A stretch of DNA of 64,000 bases from Paenarthrobacter nicotinovorans (GCF_007670255.1 NZ_SZVS01000013.1:1-64000); one strand, 5' to 3'; counted from the first letter of the stretch, positions 34,022 to 43,627 are shown. Translations and numbers: made by a program. The notes: generated by a model from the letters alone, not told the origin.

Positions 34022-34255
34022 ATGGCACCGAAAGAAGAAGCGGACGGCGATGCCCTGATGGCCGATTCGGCCGCTGCCCTGGCTGCGCGCCGCCGCCTCG
34101 GCGAGCACTTCGTGGAGCTGGAATCTGCCCCATTCGAGGAAGGCAAGCGGCTACGGTTTCTTGAATTCCTGCAGGGGGACTACCTCCGCGGCCAGGCGGC
34201 CTGGAACCGGCTGTGTGTTGAGGCGGCTCCCATGCCCGAAAGGGCGGAGCAGTGA
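34022..34255 (+). CDS. small leading protein of the transfer operon
   Basis: 77 residues, acidic and Ala-rich, with AAAGGA upstream of ATG 34022. Helical ('AAALAARRRLGEHFVEL', 'FLQGDYLRGQAAWNRL'), with no motif recognised. Its stop overlaps the GTG start of the next gene, so it is the first translated product of the type IV secretion operon. A chaperone or regulator is possible. Confidence 0.5.
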   Translation: MAPKEEADGDALMADSAAALAARRRLGEHFVELESAPFEEGKRLRFLEFLQGDYLRGQAAWNRLCVEAAPMPERAEQ

Positions 34256-35214
34256 AAGCGTTCTGGAAGAAACGCGCTGCAGAAGACAGCGGGACGCCGT
34301 CGACGGGGACGGCCACCCACCCTTGGACCAACGGCGCCCACTGGACAACCAGGCTGACCACCGCAGGTGTCATAGCCTGCCTTGCGGCGGGTCCAGTTGC
34401 CCTTGCCGCCGCCATGCTTCAACCACGCACCGACGCTCCCGCGGCCGCCGTCGTGAAGGACCCCGGAAGCAGCCCCGATGCCCAGCGGGCTGGGGCTTTC
34501 GGTCAGCAATATGTCCTGGCCTGGCTGCGGGCAAGCCGCTCAGACAACCAGGCCCTCAAACAATTCGTACCGTTCGCTGTCGACGGGCTGCCGGACTCGC
34601 CTTCGCCGGTGGCAGACCCTGTGGTCAGTTCCGTGGAACCGGGCACCGATGGGGTTTACAGCGTGGTCGTTGGTGTCCGGATCCAGGAACCCAACACGAA
34701 GGCCAAGGAACCCGCGAGCCTGTGGCAGCGCAGGTTCTTCCGCGTCGCTGTGGCCTCCACGGGTGCTGGGCTGACCGCGGGGACGCTGCCGGCCCAGGTG
34801 GCTGCGCCTGCCCAGGCCCAGGCCTTTCCCGGACTGGCTTACCAGCAGAACGTCGGAACCACGGGGTCCGTTGCCGACTCGGCCAAGGCCTTCCTCGATG
34901 CCTATCTCACAGGCCAGGGGGAACTGGGCAGGTACTTGAGTCCAGGGGTGCAGATGGACGCAGTCCACCCGGCCCCCTACAAGACTTTGGCCTTGCAGAA
35001 CGTTGTCGCCACGGCTGAAGTCCCCACGACGATCCAGGACGGGGACCGTCTGGACATCATCGCCACCGTCAACCTCACCGAGCTAACCGGCCAGGGACGT
35101 ACCAGCGACTACCCGCTCACCCTCAAGGCCCGTGCAGGCCGCTGGGAAGTCACGGCAATGCCGTCCCTGCCGCAACTTTCACCCAAACCCAAACCCAGCA
35201 ATTCCACGAAATAG
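34252..35214 (+). CDS. TcpC/VirB8-like conjugation membrane protein
   Basis: 320 residues from GTG 34252. A single membrane segment near 40-58 follows a cytoplasmic start; the outer part forms two tandem NTF2-like domains ('FGQQYVLAWLRASRSDNQALKQ' and 'AKAFLDAYLTGQGELGRYLSPG'), the layout of TcpC of Gram-positive transfer systems. It forms part of the channel outside the membrane. The second transfer gene at 42134 looks like a shorter relative with one such domain. Confidence 0.7.
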   Translation: MKAFWKKRAAEDSGTPSTGTATHPWTNGAHWTTRLTTAGVIACLAAGPVALAAAMLQPRTDAPAAAVVKDPGSSPDAQRAGAFGQQYVLAWLRASRSDNQALKQFVPFAVDGLPDSPSPVADPVVSSVEPGTDGVYSVVVGVRIQEPNTKAKEPASLWQRRFFRVAVASTGAGLTAGTLPAQVAAPAQAQAFPGLAYQQNVGTTGSVADSAKAFLDAYLTGQGELGRYLSPGVQMDAVHPAPYKTLALQNVVATAEVPTTIQDGDRLDIIATVNLTELTGQGRTSDYPLTLKARAGRWEVTAMPSLPQLSPKPKPSNSTK

Positions 35215-35223
35215 GAGAACACC

Positions 35224-35580
35224 ATGTCAGTCACCCTGCAGCTCTTCGCAGAAACCGCCACCACGATTCAAGCCGCCATGCCGGCAGCCGTGCCGGCGGC
35301 CGGCAGCCTCACGGACCAGGCCAACAGCCTCCTCACCAACATCTCCTCGCTGGTCAAGATCGGGGTGCCGCTCATCGGCGGCATCGTCGTCCTGATTCTG
35401 GGCATCAGGGCGGGGTTCAAGTTTGGCAAGATCATCGGCCTGGGCCTGGTGGCCGCCCTCGTGTTGTACCTCTCGATCGGTGGAGGCCTGGTGGACATCA
35501 GCAACATGCTGAAGGCCGAAACCACGGCCGGAGCCTCCCAGGTGCCTGCGACGGTAGGGGATCCTGATGGCGTCGGCTAG
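35224..35580 (+). CDS. small two-helix membrane protein (VirB2-like position)
   Basis: 118 residues. After an Ala-rich, weak signal-like start there are two membrane segments (about 55-75 and 78-95). This is the size and layout of VirB2/TrbC-like pilins or channel subunits, and the gene sits where such a subunit is expected, ahead of a VirB3-like protein and VirB4. Sequence alone does not prove it. The stop overlaps the next gene by 14 bases. Confidence 0.5.
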   Translation: MSVTLQLFAETATTIQAAMPAAVPAAGSLTDQANSLLTNISSLVKIGVPLIGGIVVLILGIRAGFKFGKIIGLGLVAALVLYLSIGGGLVDISNMLKAETTAGASQVPATVGDPDGVG

Positions 35581-36100
35581 GGAGACCGTCCGGTTCTTCA
35601 CGATGAGCCGGAAGTTCCCCAAGCTCATCGGCCGGATGTATGACGGTTCGAAAATCTGGGGAGGGCCCTACACGACGGTGCAGTTCACCGTGATGGGCAT
35701 CGTCGCGGTTGCCGGCTTTTCCTCCAAAAGTCTCTGGAGCACCGGCTTTGGGCTGATCGACCTCGCTCTCAGCGTGATCGTGGCCTGGCTCGTCGGATTC
35801 CTGGCAGGAATGCTTCCGATCGGGGCCCGAAGCCCCGCCATCCTCGGGCTCGGTCTTCTCAACAGATTGATGGCTCCGGCGGCCGGCACGTGGGACGGAT
35901 CCGCGCGGCGGCCTGTCAAGCCGCGGATCGTGGCCGGCGCAGGCTTTGGTGTGCCGGAACGGCAGGAGCCAGCGACCAACCCGGAGGTCCCGGTTCCACG
36001 ACCGGATCACGCTTCCCTGTCCGAGGAACGGTATGTCCCCGAACCTGCCGGGCCGGCAACCGGCCTTGAACGCCTTCTCGCGCAAACAGGAAGCAAATAG
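35567..36100 (+). CDS. VirB3/PrgI-like membrane protein
   Basis: 177 residues with two membrane segments around 40-55 and 63-82 near the N-terminus and a long hydrophilic Pro-rich tail. Directly upstream of VirB4, as VirB3/PrgI-type proteins are in Gram-positive transfer operons; VirB3 normally docks the ATPase. It carries motif copy 7 in the tail. Confidence 0.58.
   Translation: MASARETVRFFTMSRKFPKLIGRMYDGSKIWGGPYTTVQFTVMGIVAVAGFSSKSLWSTGFGLIDLALSVIVAWLVGFLAGMLPIGARSPAILGLGLLNRLMAPAAGTWDGSARRPVKPRIVAGAGFGVPERQEPATNPEVPVPRPDHASLSEERYVPEPAGPATGLERLLAQTGSK
36030..36040 (-). repeat. dispersed motif copy 7 (GGGGACATACC on minus)
   Basis: Lies in the tail of the VirB3-like gene, antisense to it. 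The coding strand reads Arg-Tyr-Val-Pro. Confidence 0.75.
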
Positions 36101-36104
36101 CCGC

Positions 36105-38651
36105 ATGCGCAATCCAGTCCTCGACCTCAGAAACAACCTGGTATTCGGCCGCTCAGGGACCGTATGGGCGACATGGCAGCTGCAGGCCATGCCGTACGCC
36201 TACAAGTCAGTGGACGAAAAACGGGAAGTCCGGGACCTGCACAAGCAACTGTTCCAGGCCCTCCGCGGCGAAGCCCTCCTGCTGGGGCTGTGCACTGAAA
36301 TGGACCCGGCTTCCATCGTGTTGCGCATGGTCGAAGGACTTGACCCGGAGAACCACCCGGCCTGGATGGAGGAAGTCCAGGCACGCTATGACGCCCTTCA
36401 GGACCAGGTCCTGCCGGGGGAACGGACCTACTGGCTGGCCGTCCCGTTGGCTGTGAACCCGCTGGAACAACTGAAGATCTCGGCCGTTGCCGCCCTCGCC
36501 CGAGTCCGGGAATGGGCTGCGCTGCCGAAATGGCATGCACCGGCTGAGGTTGTCCAGGAGGCCTTGGGCAAAGCGGACCGCATTCTCGAAAGCATCCCTG
36601 CCGAGTTCCATGCCCGGCCGGTCACCCCCGCTGAAAACATCTGGATCCATCTTCACGCCCAGCAACGCGGCGCCGAGCTGCCCACCGTGCCGCCTGCGAA
36701 ACGTGGCGAGCAGGGGATCCTGGTCGCTCCCGAAGCGGACGTGGTCAGCGGCACCAGCATCCCCAAGGTGCACTTGGATGAATCCGGCCAGTTTGACGGT
36801 ACGTCCCTGGTCAAAAAACTCACGCCCTGGAGCAACAGATACCTGCGCGTCCAGTCAGAAGACATGGATTCTGCGAGCTACCAGGTCCTCCAGACTGTGG
36901 CGGGAGTACCGACCGGAGGATACGAATTCCCGGGCGTGGAATGGGTCCAGCTGGTCAGCAGCATGAGTGACCAGGCGGATTTCGCTCTCAGGCTTCAGAT
37001 CAGCACCGCGGCCGAGGCGCGAAGGAAGAACCGGAAGGCGGAAAAGAACCTCGAGGACCAGTCCGAACAGCGCTCCGATGCCGGCAGCATCACGGGCCAT
37101 CATGGGGAACTGGACGCCCACGCCGAAAACCTGGGCAGGTTCGTGCACGAGATGGGCGCCTCCGAGCAGGAAGTCGAAGTCCAGGCAACCGCGATCTTCG
37201 CCGTCGGGGGACCTACCGCGAGGGACGCCCGGCTGCAGGCAGAACACATCCGAAAGCAATACAAGAACTTGGACTTCCGCACCGTCGCCCCCATCGGATA
37301 CCAGGAAGAACTCTGGTGGGCTATGCTGCCAGGAACCCCGACGACGTCCGTGGTCCGCGAGTACGCCCAGATCCAGACCGGCACCGGCTTTGCCTCGGCC
37401 GTCCCCATGGGCAACGCCGAGGTCGGCGACGACTCGGGCATCCTTGTTGCCAAGAACATCACCACAGCCCACCGGTCCCTGGTCTTCCTGGACCCGGCCT
37501 CACCGATGGCCTCGGACGCTTCAGGGTCCATCGCCGTCTGCGGGTCCCTGGGCTCAGGGAAAAGCCACCTCCTGAAGCTGCTGGGCGGAAGCGTCTATGA
37601 CCGGGGTGGGCTGGTGACGGTCATAGACCGCTCCCAGAACGGCGAATGGGAGGCCTTCGCCGCTTCCGTCGCGGATCCGACTGTCGTCGGGATCCTGAAC
37701 CCCAAATACAGCCTGGACCCGATCCGCCTCTTCTCCCCGGCCCGCGCAGCCCGGGCAGCACAAATGTTCTTCGGCACTCTCCTGAACATCGAACCCATGT
37801 CGGCAGAGGGCGCAGCCCTGTCCGCTGTGCTCAGCCCCGAGTATCTGGAAAAGCACCACCTGGCCTCCTCGGGTGAGCTGCTGCGGCACTTGAAGTCCGC
37901 AGCATGCACGGTCCCGAAAAAGGAAAGCATTTCCGGGCTCATGGACGTCGTGGCCACGAAGGACTACGGGGCAGTGATCTTCGACCCGGACCTGCCGGCC
38001 ATGCCAACCGACAGCCGCTTCATCGTGTTCCGCACCATCGGTGTCGAGCTTCCCCGCCACGAAGAACTGGCCAGCGACCACCGCTTCAGGAACCTCCCGG
38101 TCGACAAGAAGTTCGGCTCATCGGTCTACGGCCTCATTCTCGAAATCAGCCGGGAGCTGTGCCTGGCAGACCCCACACAACTGGCTGTGTTCATCGGCGA
38201 CGAAGCCCACCACCTCACCGGATTCCCGGCGGGAGAGGAAGCGGTCGCGGACTTCCTGCGTGTTGCCCGAAAAGATCTGGCGTTCCTCATCCTGGGCAGC
38301 CATGACCCCTCGGCTGACTTCGGGTCCGAGACGCTGCGGGGATTGATCAACATCAGGATCCTCATGCGCCAGGAATCAAAGATTCTCGCAGCCAGGGGCC
38401 TGGAATTCCTCGAGCTCGACGCCACGGACCAGCAGCTGATGGACCTGGTCCGCAAGGATCTCTCGCCCCGCAACTGGAAAAACCCCGCAACGAGCCGCAT
38501 GGAGGTTCACCCGGAACGCCGTGGCGAGGCCATCATTCGCGACAGCGCCCTGCGCTACGCCAAAATCCGTGTCCTCCCGGCGGCCCGGGCCGACCGGGCC
38601 AAGGCCGCGCTCACCTCCCCGCCGATGCCCAACGAGACGAAGGCAGCCTGA
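36105..38651 (+). CDS. virB4: VirB4-type transfer ATPase
   Basis: 848 residues from ATG 36105 (AGGAAG upstream). Walker A 'VCGSLGSGKSHLLKLLGG' is near 480, 'VTVIDRSQNGEW' near 505, and Walker B 'LAVFIGDEAHHLTG' near 695 with the usual DEA-type box, followed by 'FLILGSHDPSADFGSE'. The N-terminal ~400 residues form the docking domain of the family. It energises assembly of the type IV secretion channel at the inner face of the membrane. Confidence 0.85.
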   Translation: MRNPVLDLRNNLVFGRSGTVWATWQLQAMPYAYKSVDEKREVRDLHKQLFQALRGEALLLGLCTEMDPASIVLRMVEGLDPENHPAWMEEVQARYDALQDQVLPGERTYWLAVPLAVNPLEQLKISAVAALARVREWAALPKWHAPAEVVQEALGKADRILESIPAEFHARPVTPAENIWIHLHAQQRGAELPTVPPAKRGEQGILVAPEADVVSGTSIPKVHLDESGQFDGTSLVKKLTPWSNRYLRVQSEDMDSASYQVLQTVAGVPTGGYEFPGVEWVQLVSSMSDQADFALRLQISTAAEARRKNRKAEKNLEDQSEQRSDAGSITGHHGELDAHAENLGRFVHEMGASEQEVEVQATAIFAVGGPTARDARLQAEHIRKQYKNLDFRTVAPIGYQEELWWAMLPGTPTTSVVREYAQIQTGTGFASAVPMGNAEVGDDSGILVAKNITTAHRSLVFLDPASPMASDASGSIAVCGSLGSGKSHLLKLLGGSVYDRGGLVTVIDRSQNGEWEAFAASVADPTVVGILNPKYSLDPIRLFSPARAARAAQMFFGTLLNIEPMSAEGAALSAVLSPEYLEKHHLASSGELLRHLKSAACTVPKKESISGLMDVVATKDYGAVIFDPDLPAMPTDSRFIVFRTIGVELPRHEELASDHRFRNLPVDKKFGSSVYGLILEISRELCLADPTQLAVFIGDEAHHLTGFPAGEEAVADFLRVARKDLAFLILGSHDPSADFGSETLRGLINIRILMRQESKILAARGLEFLELDATDQQLMDLVRKDLSPRNWKNPATSRMEVHPERRGEAIIRDSALRYAKIRVLPAARADRAKAALTSPPMPNETKAA

Positions 38652-38654
38652 GCC

Positions 38655-40559
38655 ATGACCAACTTCGCAGCAGCACACGCAGCCAGCAAATGGATGCAGC
38701 TCCCGGCCTGGCTTCGCCTGTCCTTGGCTGCCGTCCTGGTGACCTGCTGCGTGCTGCTGCTCTCGGCTGCCCCTTCGTTTGCCGAGGACGGCGGGAAGAA
38801 CGACCAGACCCAGCCCCTCACCGACTCCTCAGGTGTCCCGGTAGGCGCCTACAAGTCCCTTCCCATCGACCGGGGATCCCTGGTCTACAACCAGGACAAG
38901 GCCTTCTGGTCCAAACCGGTGGACTTCCTCTGGACCGCAACGTTCAGCAACACCACCCTGACCGTGATGTTCAACAAGTTCCTCATGAGCTTCGGATGGG
39001 TTAATTGGATCAAGGGCCCGGCCGTGCTCCTGGCCAGCGGCTTCGAGCAACTCATCGCCGGAGTGCAGTGGCTGCCTTTCGTCGCGATGATGGCCGGCCT
39101 TTTTGTCGGCTGGCTCTGGATGAGGGGACGTACCGGCGCCGGCTGGGCAGAGCTGGCCATGTCCGCGATCGTCGTCGCCCTCGTCACGACCGTGCTGGCC
39201 AACCCCGTGGCCTCCATTGCGGGCCCGAACGGCGCCCTCGTGAAAGCACAGGAATACGGCAAGACCGTCGGGGCGGATCTGCTCAGCTCAACGAAGAACT
39301 CCGAGGGCACACAGCCGGAGGAGGTCATCAACAAGGAAGCCTCTCAGCCCATCGTGGACGCTTTCCTCCGTTATCCCTATCAGGTGGCGGCCTTCGGAAA
39401 GGTCATCGACAACAACGAGGCCTGCAAAAAGGCCTTCAACGAGGTCATGAAGACCATCAAACTCAGCAGCGACTCCGACGGGGAAAAGATCCGCAAGGCC
39501 GTCGAGGGCTGCGACAAGCAGGCATCCGATACCGCACTCAACCCCGATGCCACCATGGTGTGGAATCTCTGGATCGGCAGCAGCGCCACCGGTCTGCTGC
39601 AGCTGTTCCTGAACGTCCTGGCCGCTCTCATGATCATCGCCGTCGGCTTCCTGCTCTACGAGAGCATCAAGATGGTGTGGAGCGCCAAAGCGGCAGTGAT
39701 CCCAGGCATGAGCCGCTCCAGCCTGTCCCGCAGCGTCGCCATGTGCGCCTTCTACCTCTTCGCCGTCGGCGGAGCCTTCGTCTTCCTGACCCTCTACATG
39801 ATCTTCATCAAGATGGTCTTCGCCCAGAACTGGACCCAGAACCCCCTCATTCTTTGGAACGTCGTCGACGCTCTCCTGATCCTGGGCATCATCATCATGA
39901 TCAGGATGTGGATCCGCGGGAAAAAGGTCGGCGAATCCATCGCCGAAAAGCTCCGCAAAATAGGCTTTGGCAACCCCGAATACAAAGTGCGCACCATCAG
40001 CGCCGACGACGTCCGCCGCGGCCTGGACCGGGCCTCCACCTACGCCTGGCGGCGGCGCATGATCAAAAAGGATGACACCAAAGAGGACACCAAGGACCCG
40101 TCACCAGAGGACGACGACACTCCGCCAACCCGCTCCACGAAACCCAGCACCCCGCAGGGCGCCCTGGGACCAGGCAGCACCCGCAAGCAGCTCCCGCCAC
40201 CTCCTGCAGGCTCCAAGGTCCCTGCGCTGCCCCCGGGACCGTCATTGCCACCAGGAGCAGCCACAGCGTCCCGGAACGCCCCCGGAGCAGCCGGAACCAT
40301 CCAGGGCATCGTGCTCTCAGCACGTGAGGCAGCCACCGCCCAGGATCCCAAAGACCGGCGCCGGGCAGCGGCCGGCGGGATCATCCGCGCGGCAGCCCAG
40401 CTGCACCCGTACAGCCGGGCCGCGGTCCTCGCCGGTGACGGCGCGAAGGCCCTGAGGAACCGCGGCCAGCTGACAAGGCCGCCAACAGCGGCCCAGCGCG
40501 CCCTGCAGGAAAAACTTCGCGCCCATAAGCCCCTGACGGCCAGCCCCGTGAAGCGATGA
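38655..40559 (+). CDS. TrbL/VirB6-like polytopic transfer protein
   Basis: 634 residues. An N-terminal signal (hydrophobic at 20-36, cut near SFAEDG) is followed by several membrane segments (around 100-185 and 315-420), and a hydrophilic Pro/Arg/Lys-rich C-terminal tail of ~180 residues. This is the build of TrbL/VirB6 proteins that form the inner channel. Two conserved Cys pairs lie in the external loop. The stop overlaps the next gene by ATGA. Confidence 0.7.
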   Translation: MTNFAAAHAASKWMQLPAWLRLSLAAVLVTCCVLLLSAAPSFAEDGGKNDQTQPLTDSSGVPVGAYKSLPIDRGSLVYNQDKAFWSKPVDFLWTATFSNTTLTVMFNKFLMSFGWVNWIKGPAVLLASGFEQLIAGVQWLPFVAMMAGLFVGWLWMRGRTGAGWAELAMSAIVVALVTTVLANPVASIAGPNGALVKAQEYGKTVGADLLSSTKNSEGTQPEEVINKEASQPIVDAFLRYPYQVAAFGKVIDNNEACKKAFNEVMKTIKLSSDSDGEKIRKAVEGCDKQASDTALNPDATMVWNLWIGSSATGLLQLFLNVLAALMIIAVGFLLYESIKMVWSAKAAVIPGMSRSSLSRSVAMCAFYLFAVGGAFVFLTLYMIFIKMVFAQNWTQNPLILWNVVDALLILGIIIMIRMWIRGKKVGESIAEKLRKIGFGNPEYKVRTISADDVRRGLDRASTYAWRRRMIKKDDTKEDTKDPSPEDDDTPPTRSTKPSTPQGALGPGSTRKQLPPPPAGSKVPALPPGPSLPPGAATASRNAPGAAGTIQGIVLSAREAATAQDPKDRRRAAAGGIIRAAAQLHPYSRAAVLAGDGAKALRNRGQLTRPPTAAQRALQEKLRAHKPLTASPVKR

Positions 40560-42121
40560 ACAAGAAACTCTGGATACTCCTCGGCACTGCAATCACCCTC
40601 TGCCTTGGCCTCGTCGCAGCGGGATCGATCACCTTCCTGCTGATGTTCACAGCCCTTGCCCCCAGGAGCGAGGCCGATACCGGCGCCTCCACCTGCACCA
40701 TCGGTTCGGCAGCCACCGGACCGTGGAGCAACCCTCTTACCGGCCCGGTCACCAGCCCGTTCGGCCAGCGGAGTCTCGAACTCGGGGCCGAGCACCACGA
40801 CGGCACCGACATCGACGGTGGCGACGAGGGTGTCCCGTTCTACTCCGCGTCAGCCGGCAAGGTCACGGCGGCGTTCGGGACTGGCGGTCCGGAAGGCGAC
40901 GGAGACGGAGGCCACGGCATCATCATCGACGCCGGGGGAGGGATCAAGATCTGGTACTGGCATGCCCAGGCCGGTTCCACCGTCGTCAAAACAGGCGACA
41001 CCGTCCGCCCTGGTCAGATGCTTGCCCGCATGGGCAACACCGGCCGTTCCTTCGGCGCACACCTCCACTTCCAGGTCAACATCAACGGCGTCGCCGTCGA
41101 CCCGGTCCCGTTCATGAAAGCCCGGGGCGTGACCCTCGGTCAGGGAGCACCCGCGGCCGCGGCCCAACCCGCAGGGCAACAACAAAGCGGCACCCAGACT
41201 GGACAATCCGGCGGCGCCTACTCGGGTACACGCTCCGACGGCCAGAACGTGAGCCTGCAGCCGACCCAGGTGAAGAACATCAACAAAGTCATCGCCGAAG
41301 GCCAACGGCTGCAGCTACCGGAGAAAGCCATCGTGGTTGCCGTCGTGACGGTGCTGCAGGAATCCTCAGGGTGGATGTACGCGAACGCCGGCAACCCGTC
41401 ATCACTGTCGATGCCGCACGACAAAGTCGGCAGCGACCACGACTCCGTGGGACTCTTCCAACAACGGCCAGCGGCAGGCTGGGGCAGAACGGAAGACCTG
41501 ATGAACGCGGAACGGTCGACCCGCAAATTCTGGGGGAAGGACACTGCCGGCCCACGAGGCCTGCTGGATGTGCCGGGCTGGGAGCAGATGAGCGTCGCAG
41601 ACGCCGCCCAGACCGTCCAGGTATCCGCCTTCCCGGACGCCTACGGGCGCTGGGAACCGGTGGCGAGGGAACTCATTTCCCGGGCCGGCGGATCGCCGGT
41701 GGTGAACTGCACGGGCAACAACGATTTCGGCGCAGGGGCACCCTTGCCCGCAGGCACGAATTCCGCGGAAACACGGGCCAAAATCATTGATGCCGCCAAA
41801 TCCGGGCTCGGCCACCCCTACGTCTGGGGCGGCACCACTCCACAAGGCTGGGACTGCTCGGGCTACGTGCAGTGGGCAATGACAAAAGCAGGCATCAAAG
41901 GCGTCCCGCGCACGGAGCAATGGGCCTTCGGACGCAAGACCACCAACCCGCAGCCCGGAGACCTCGTCGTGCAGATCCCCGATGGAAAGAACCACTGGAC
42001 CCACGTCGGGATCTACGCCGGCAACGGCCAAATGTACAGCGCCCTCAACCCGGACCAAGGCACGCTGCTTCACCCCGTGGACTGGAACCCGGGCAGCGAA
42101 TACTTCACCATGACCGATTGA
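40556..42121 (+). CDS. two-headed wall hydrolase: M23 peptidase plus NlpC/P60
   Basis: 521 residues with one N-terminal membrane anchor (8-35). M23 domain at about 60-190 with zinc ligands in 'EHHDGTDIDGG' and 'HLHFQVNING'. A lysozyme-like or helical middle (about 240-370: 'VAVVTVLQESSGWMYANAGN', ending before the linker) is followed by NlpC/P60 at about 400-515 with catalytic Cys in 'WDCSGYVQWAM' near 431 and His in 'HWTHVGIYAG' near 482. It opens peptidoglycan for the transfer channel, the role of VirB1/PrgK-type proteins in Gram-positives. Confidence 0.85.
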   Translation: MNKKLWILLGTAITLCLGLVAAGSITFLLMFTALAPRSEADTGASTCTIGSAATGPWSNPLTGPVTSPFGQRSLELGAEHHDGTDIDGGDEGVPFYSASAGKVTAAFGTGGPEGDGDGGHGIIIDAGGGIKIWYWHAQAGSTVVKTGDTVRPGQMLARMGNTGRSFGAHLHFQVNINGVAVDPVPFMKARGVTLGQGAPAAAAQPAGQQQSGTQTGQSGGAYSGTRSDGQNVSLQPTQVKNINKVIAEGQRLQLPEKAIVVAVVTVLQESSGWMYANAGNPSSLSMPHDKVGSDHDSVGLFQQRPAAGWGRTEDLMNAERSTRKFWGKDTAGPRGLLDVPGWEQMSVADAAQTVQVSAFPDAYGRWEPVARELISRAGGSPVVNCTGNNDFGAGAPLPAGTNSAETRAKIIDAAKSGLGHPYVWGGTTPQGWDCSGYVQWAMTKAGIKGVPRTEQWAFGRKTTNPQPGDLVVQIPDGKNHWTHVGIYAGNGQMYSALNPDQGTLLHPVDWNPGSEYFTMTD

Positions 42122-42133
42122 CGAGGACACGAC

Positions 42134-42784
42134 ATGACACCCAAGAGAATCATCGCGCTGGCCGCCCTGGCCGTCGTCATCATCGTGATCGTGGTCCTCG
42201 CCCTGACCAGGCAAACCAGCCGGCCCACCGCTCCCGCGTGGGATCCCGGGAGCCAGCCAGCCACAGTGCAGCCGTCTCCAGCCACAACGAATCCGCAGGC
42301 GACCCCGCCGGCCACGGGGGCAGCTGACGGGGACGCCGACAAGATTCAGGACACGGGCGAGAGCTTCGTGAAGATGTACGCCAGCCAACGATGGGACGAC
42401 CCCACACCCGGAGCCTGGACCGGCCGTGCCGCGGCCTACATGACCACGGACTATGCACGGCAGACCCAGGAAGCTTACGGGCGGGCCGGCGGCGCCGCCT
42501 GGGCGGAATTCGTCCAGCAGCGACAGATCCGCAAACCGGTCATCCGCAACACCGCCATCAGCGCCTCCTCGCCGGAGAAAGCCACTGTCGTGGTCAGCTA
42601 CACCGTCACGACTTCCAGCCAGCCCGACCCGGCCGGAACCAGCCAGGACTTCACGAAGCTGCTAAGCCTGCGCACAGAAAACGGGCACTGGAAGGTCTCG
42701 GGCATCACCGACCTCGTCAGCGGATATGCCCCGCCCACCGTTGAACAGCAGGCGCCCGAAGTTGCGCCCACAGTCGGTCACTGA
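42134..42784 (+). CDS. second VirB8/TcpC-like membrane protein
   Basis: 216 residues. There is one membrane segment at 6-26, a Pro/Thr/Ala-rich stalk to about residue 75, then an NTF2-like domain ('GESFVKMYASQRWDDPTPGAW' region through 'TENGHWKVSGITDL'). This is consistent with a VirB8-type accessory subunit of the channel. It is the last gene of the operon; no strong terminator follows directly. Confidence 0.6.
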   Translation: MTPKRIIALAALAVVIIVIVVLALTRQTSRPTAPAWDPGSQPATVQPSPATTNPQATPPATGAADGDADKIQDTGESFVKMYASQRWDDPTPGAWTGRAAAYMTTDYARQTQEAYGRAGGAAWAEFVQQRQIRKPVIRNTAISASSPEKATVVVSYTVTTSSQPDPAGTSQDFTKLLSLRTENGHWKVSGITDLVSGYAPPTVEQQAPEVAPTVGH

Positions 42785-43043
42785 CACCTTGCCCGCACCT
42801 CTCGGTGACGGTGCAGCACGGACTGCCTACAACAAGGGGCATGCAAGGGTCCATCACCTAGACCGCCGTTGGGGATCACCCATGCAGCAAGGACGATGCA
42901 ACGTGACTTCATCCGCCCAGCCACAAGGCGGACACCTGACATCACCGCTTACGGAAAGGGAGCTGCCAGTGGGCAGGAAGGATGCGGACAGCAGTAAGCC
43001 CGCAAGAGTGCAAAGGACAGAGACGGGCGGGACAATGTCCCGT

Positions 43044-43337
43044 CTCACCTAACTCGAGGCAGACGGTGGCGATTTGGTGCGGTTACTTCAACTTGGATGA
43101 GACAGAACGCCGGGGTTTGTCTCACTTTAGTTGAGGCAAATCGGAGAATCGCAGCATGGCTGATGGTCCAAGAACCTTGGAATCATGCGGGATCTGCCCC
43201 CGGTGCCTTAACTGTAGTGAGAAAAAATGGCCTAATGCCTCGACTTAAATGAGATTGCCTCACCTTAGGTGAGACAGGACATGAGAAAAAATGGCCTAAT
43301 GCCTCGACTTAAATGAGATTGCCTCACCTTAGGTGAG
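43044..43337. promoter_or_regulatory. eight-copy 15-base palindrome array (CTCACCTTAGGTGAG type)
   Basis: Sites start at 43044, 43087, 43121, 43207, 43239, 43259, 43303 and 43323. The best copies read CTCACCTTAGGTGAG (43259 and 43323), with relatives CTCACTTTAGTTGAG, CTCACCTAACTCGAG and CTCGACTTAAATGAG. Flanks often extend the dyad to TGCCTCA...TGAGRCA. The spacing is irregular (20-86 bases). This is a multi-site binding region for one dimeric protein, likely an operator, centromere or transfer-origin element ahead of the FtsK-like gene. Confidence 0.75.
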
Positions 43338-43345
43338 ACAGGACA
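43218..43345 (+). repeat. perfect 64-base tandem duplication
   Basis: Bases 43218-43281 are repeated exactly at 43282-43345. Each unit contains two of the 15-base palindromes, so the duplication raised the site count. Perfect identity indicates a recent event or ongoing selection. Confidence 0.9.
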
Positions 43346-43505
43346 GACAAGAAGGATGAAAGGTGCGGGCAACAGTGAAGATATAGGGAGGCTCGCTCGT
43401 CATCCGCTTGCACTTCGTACGCTGCGACGAGCGTAACACCCGTGTCAAGCGAACCCTGGGATTTTCGAGGACGCAGCCGGGCTGAGGCCGGCGGCTTCCG
43501 CACTA

Positions 43506-43516
43506 GGGGACATACC
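43506..43516 (+). repeat. dispersed motif copy 8 (GGGGACATACC)
   Basis: Lies in the region upstream of the FtsK-like gene, 112 bases before its chosen ATG. It is one of only two copies outside a likely gene. Confidence 0.75.
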
Positions 43517-43627
43517 TGCCCCGGTTGCCGGCGGAAGGATCCCCATCAAGAAAAACTCCCTTGGCCTCGCCTGAGATGGGAATCCCGGTACTTCCCTTTA
43601 ACGAATACACGTGAAGGGAGAACGAAC

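Larger units (their letters stand above)
42785..43627. other. non-coding region with operator array
   Basis: 843 bases between the transfer operon and the translocase gene. There is a GCAAGGGTC half-site at 42843, eight copies of a 15-base palindrome (43044-43337), a 64-base tandem duplication and motif copy 8 at 43506. An upstream-extended reading of the translocase gene to 43442 covers part of it but lacks a ribosome site. No convincing gene lies here. Confidence 0.55.

Noticed and set aside
42882..43052. 56-codon frame downstream of the transfer operon
   Set aside because: Polar low-complexity sequence, no ribosome site of note, and it runs into the operator array.
43442..43627. 62-codon upstream extension of the FtsK-like gene
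   Set aside because: The ATG at 43628 has a strong ribosome site, while the extension has none and is Arg/Gly/Pro-rich without similarity to membrane-anchored translocases.
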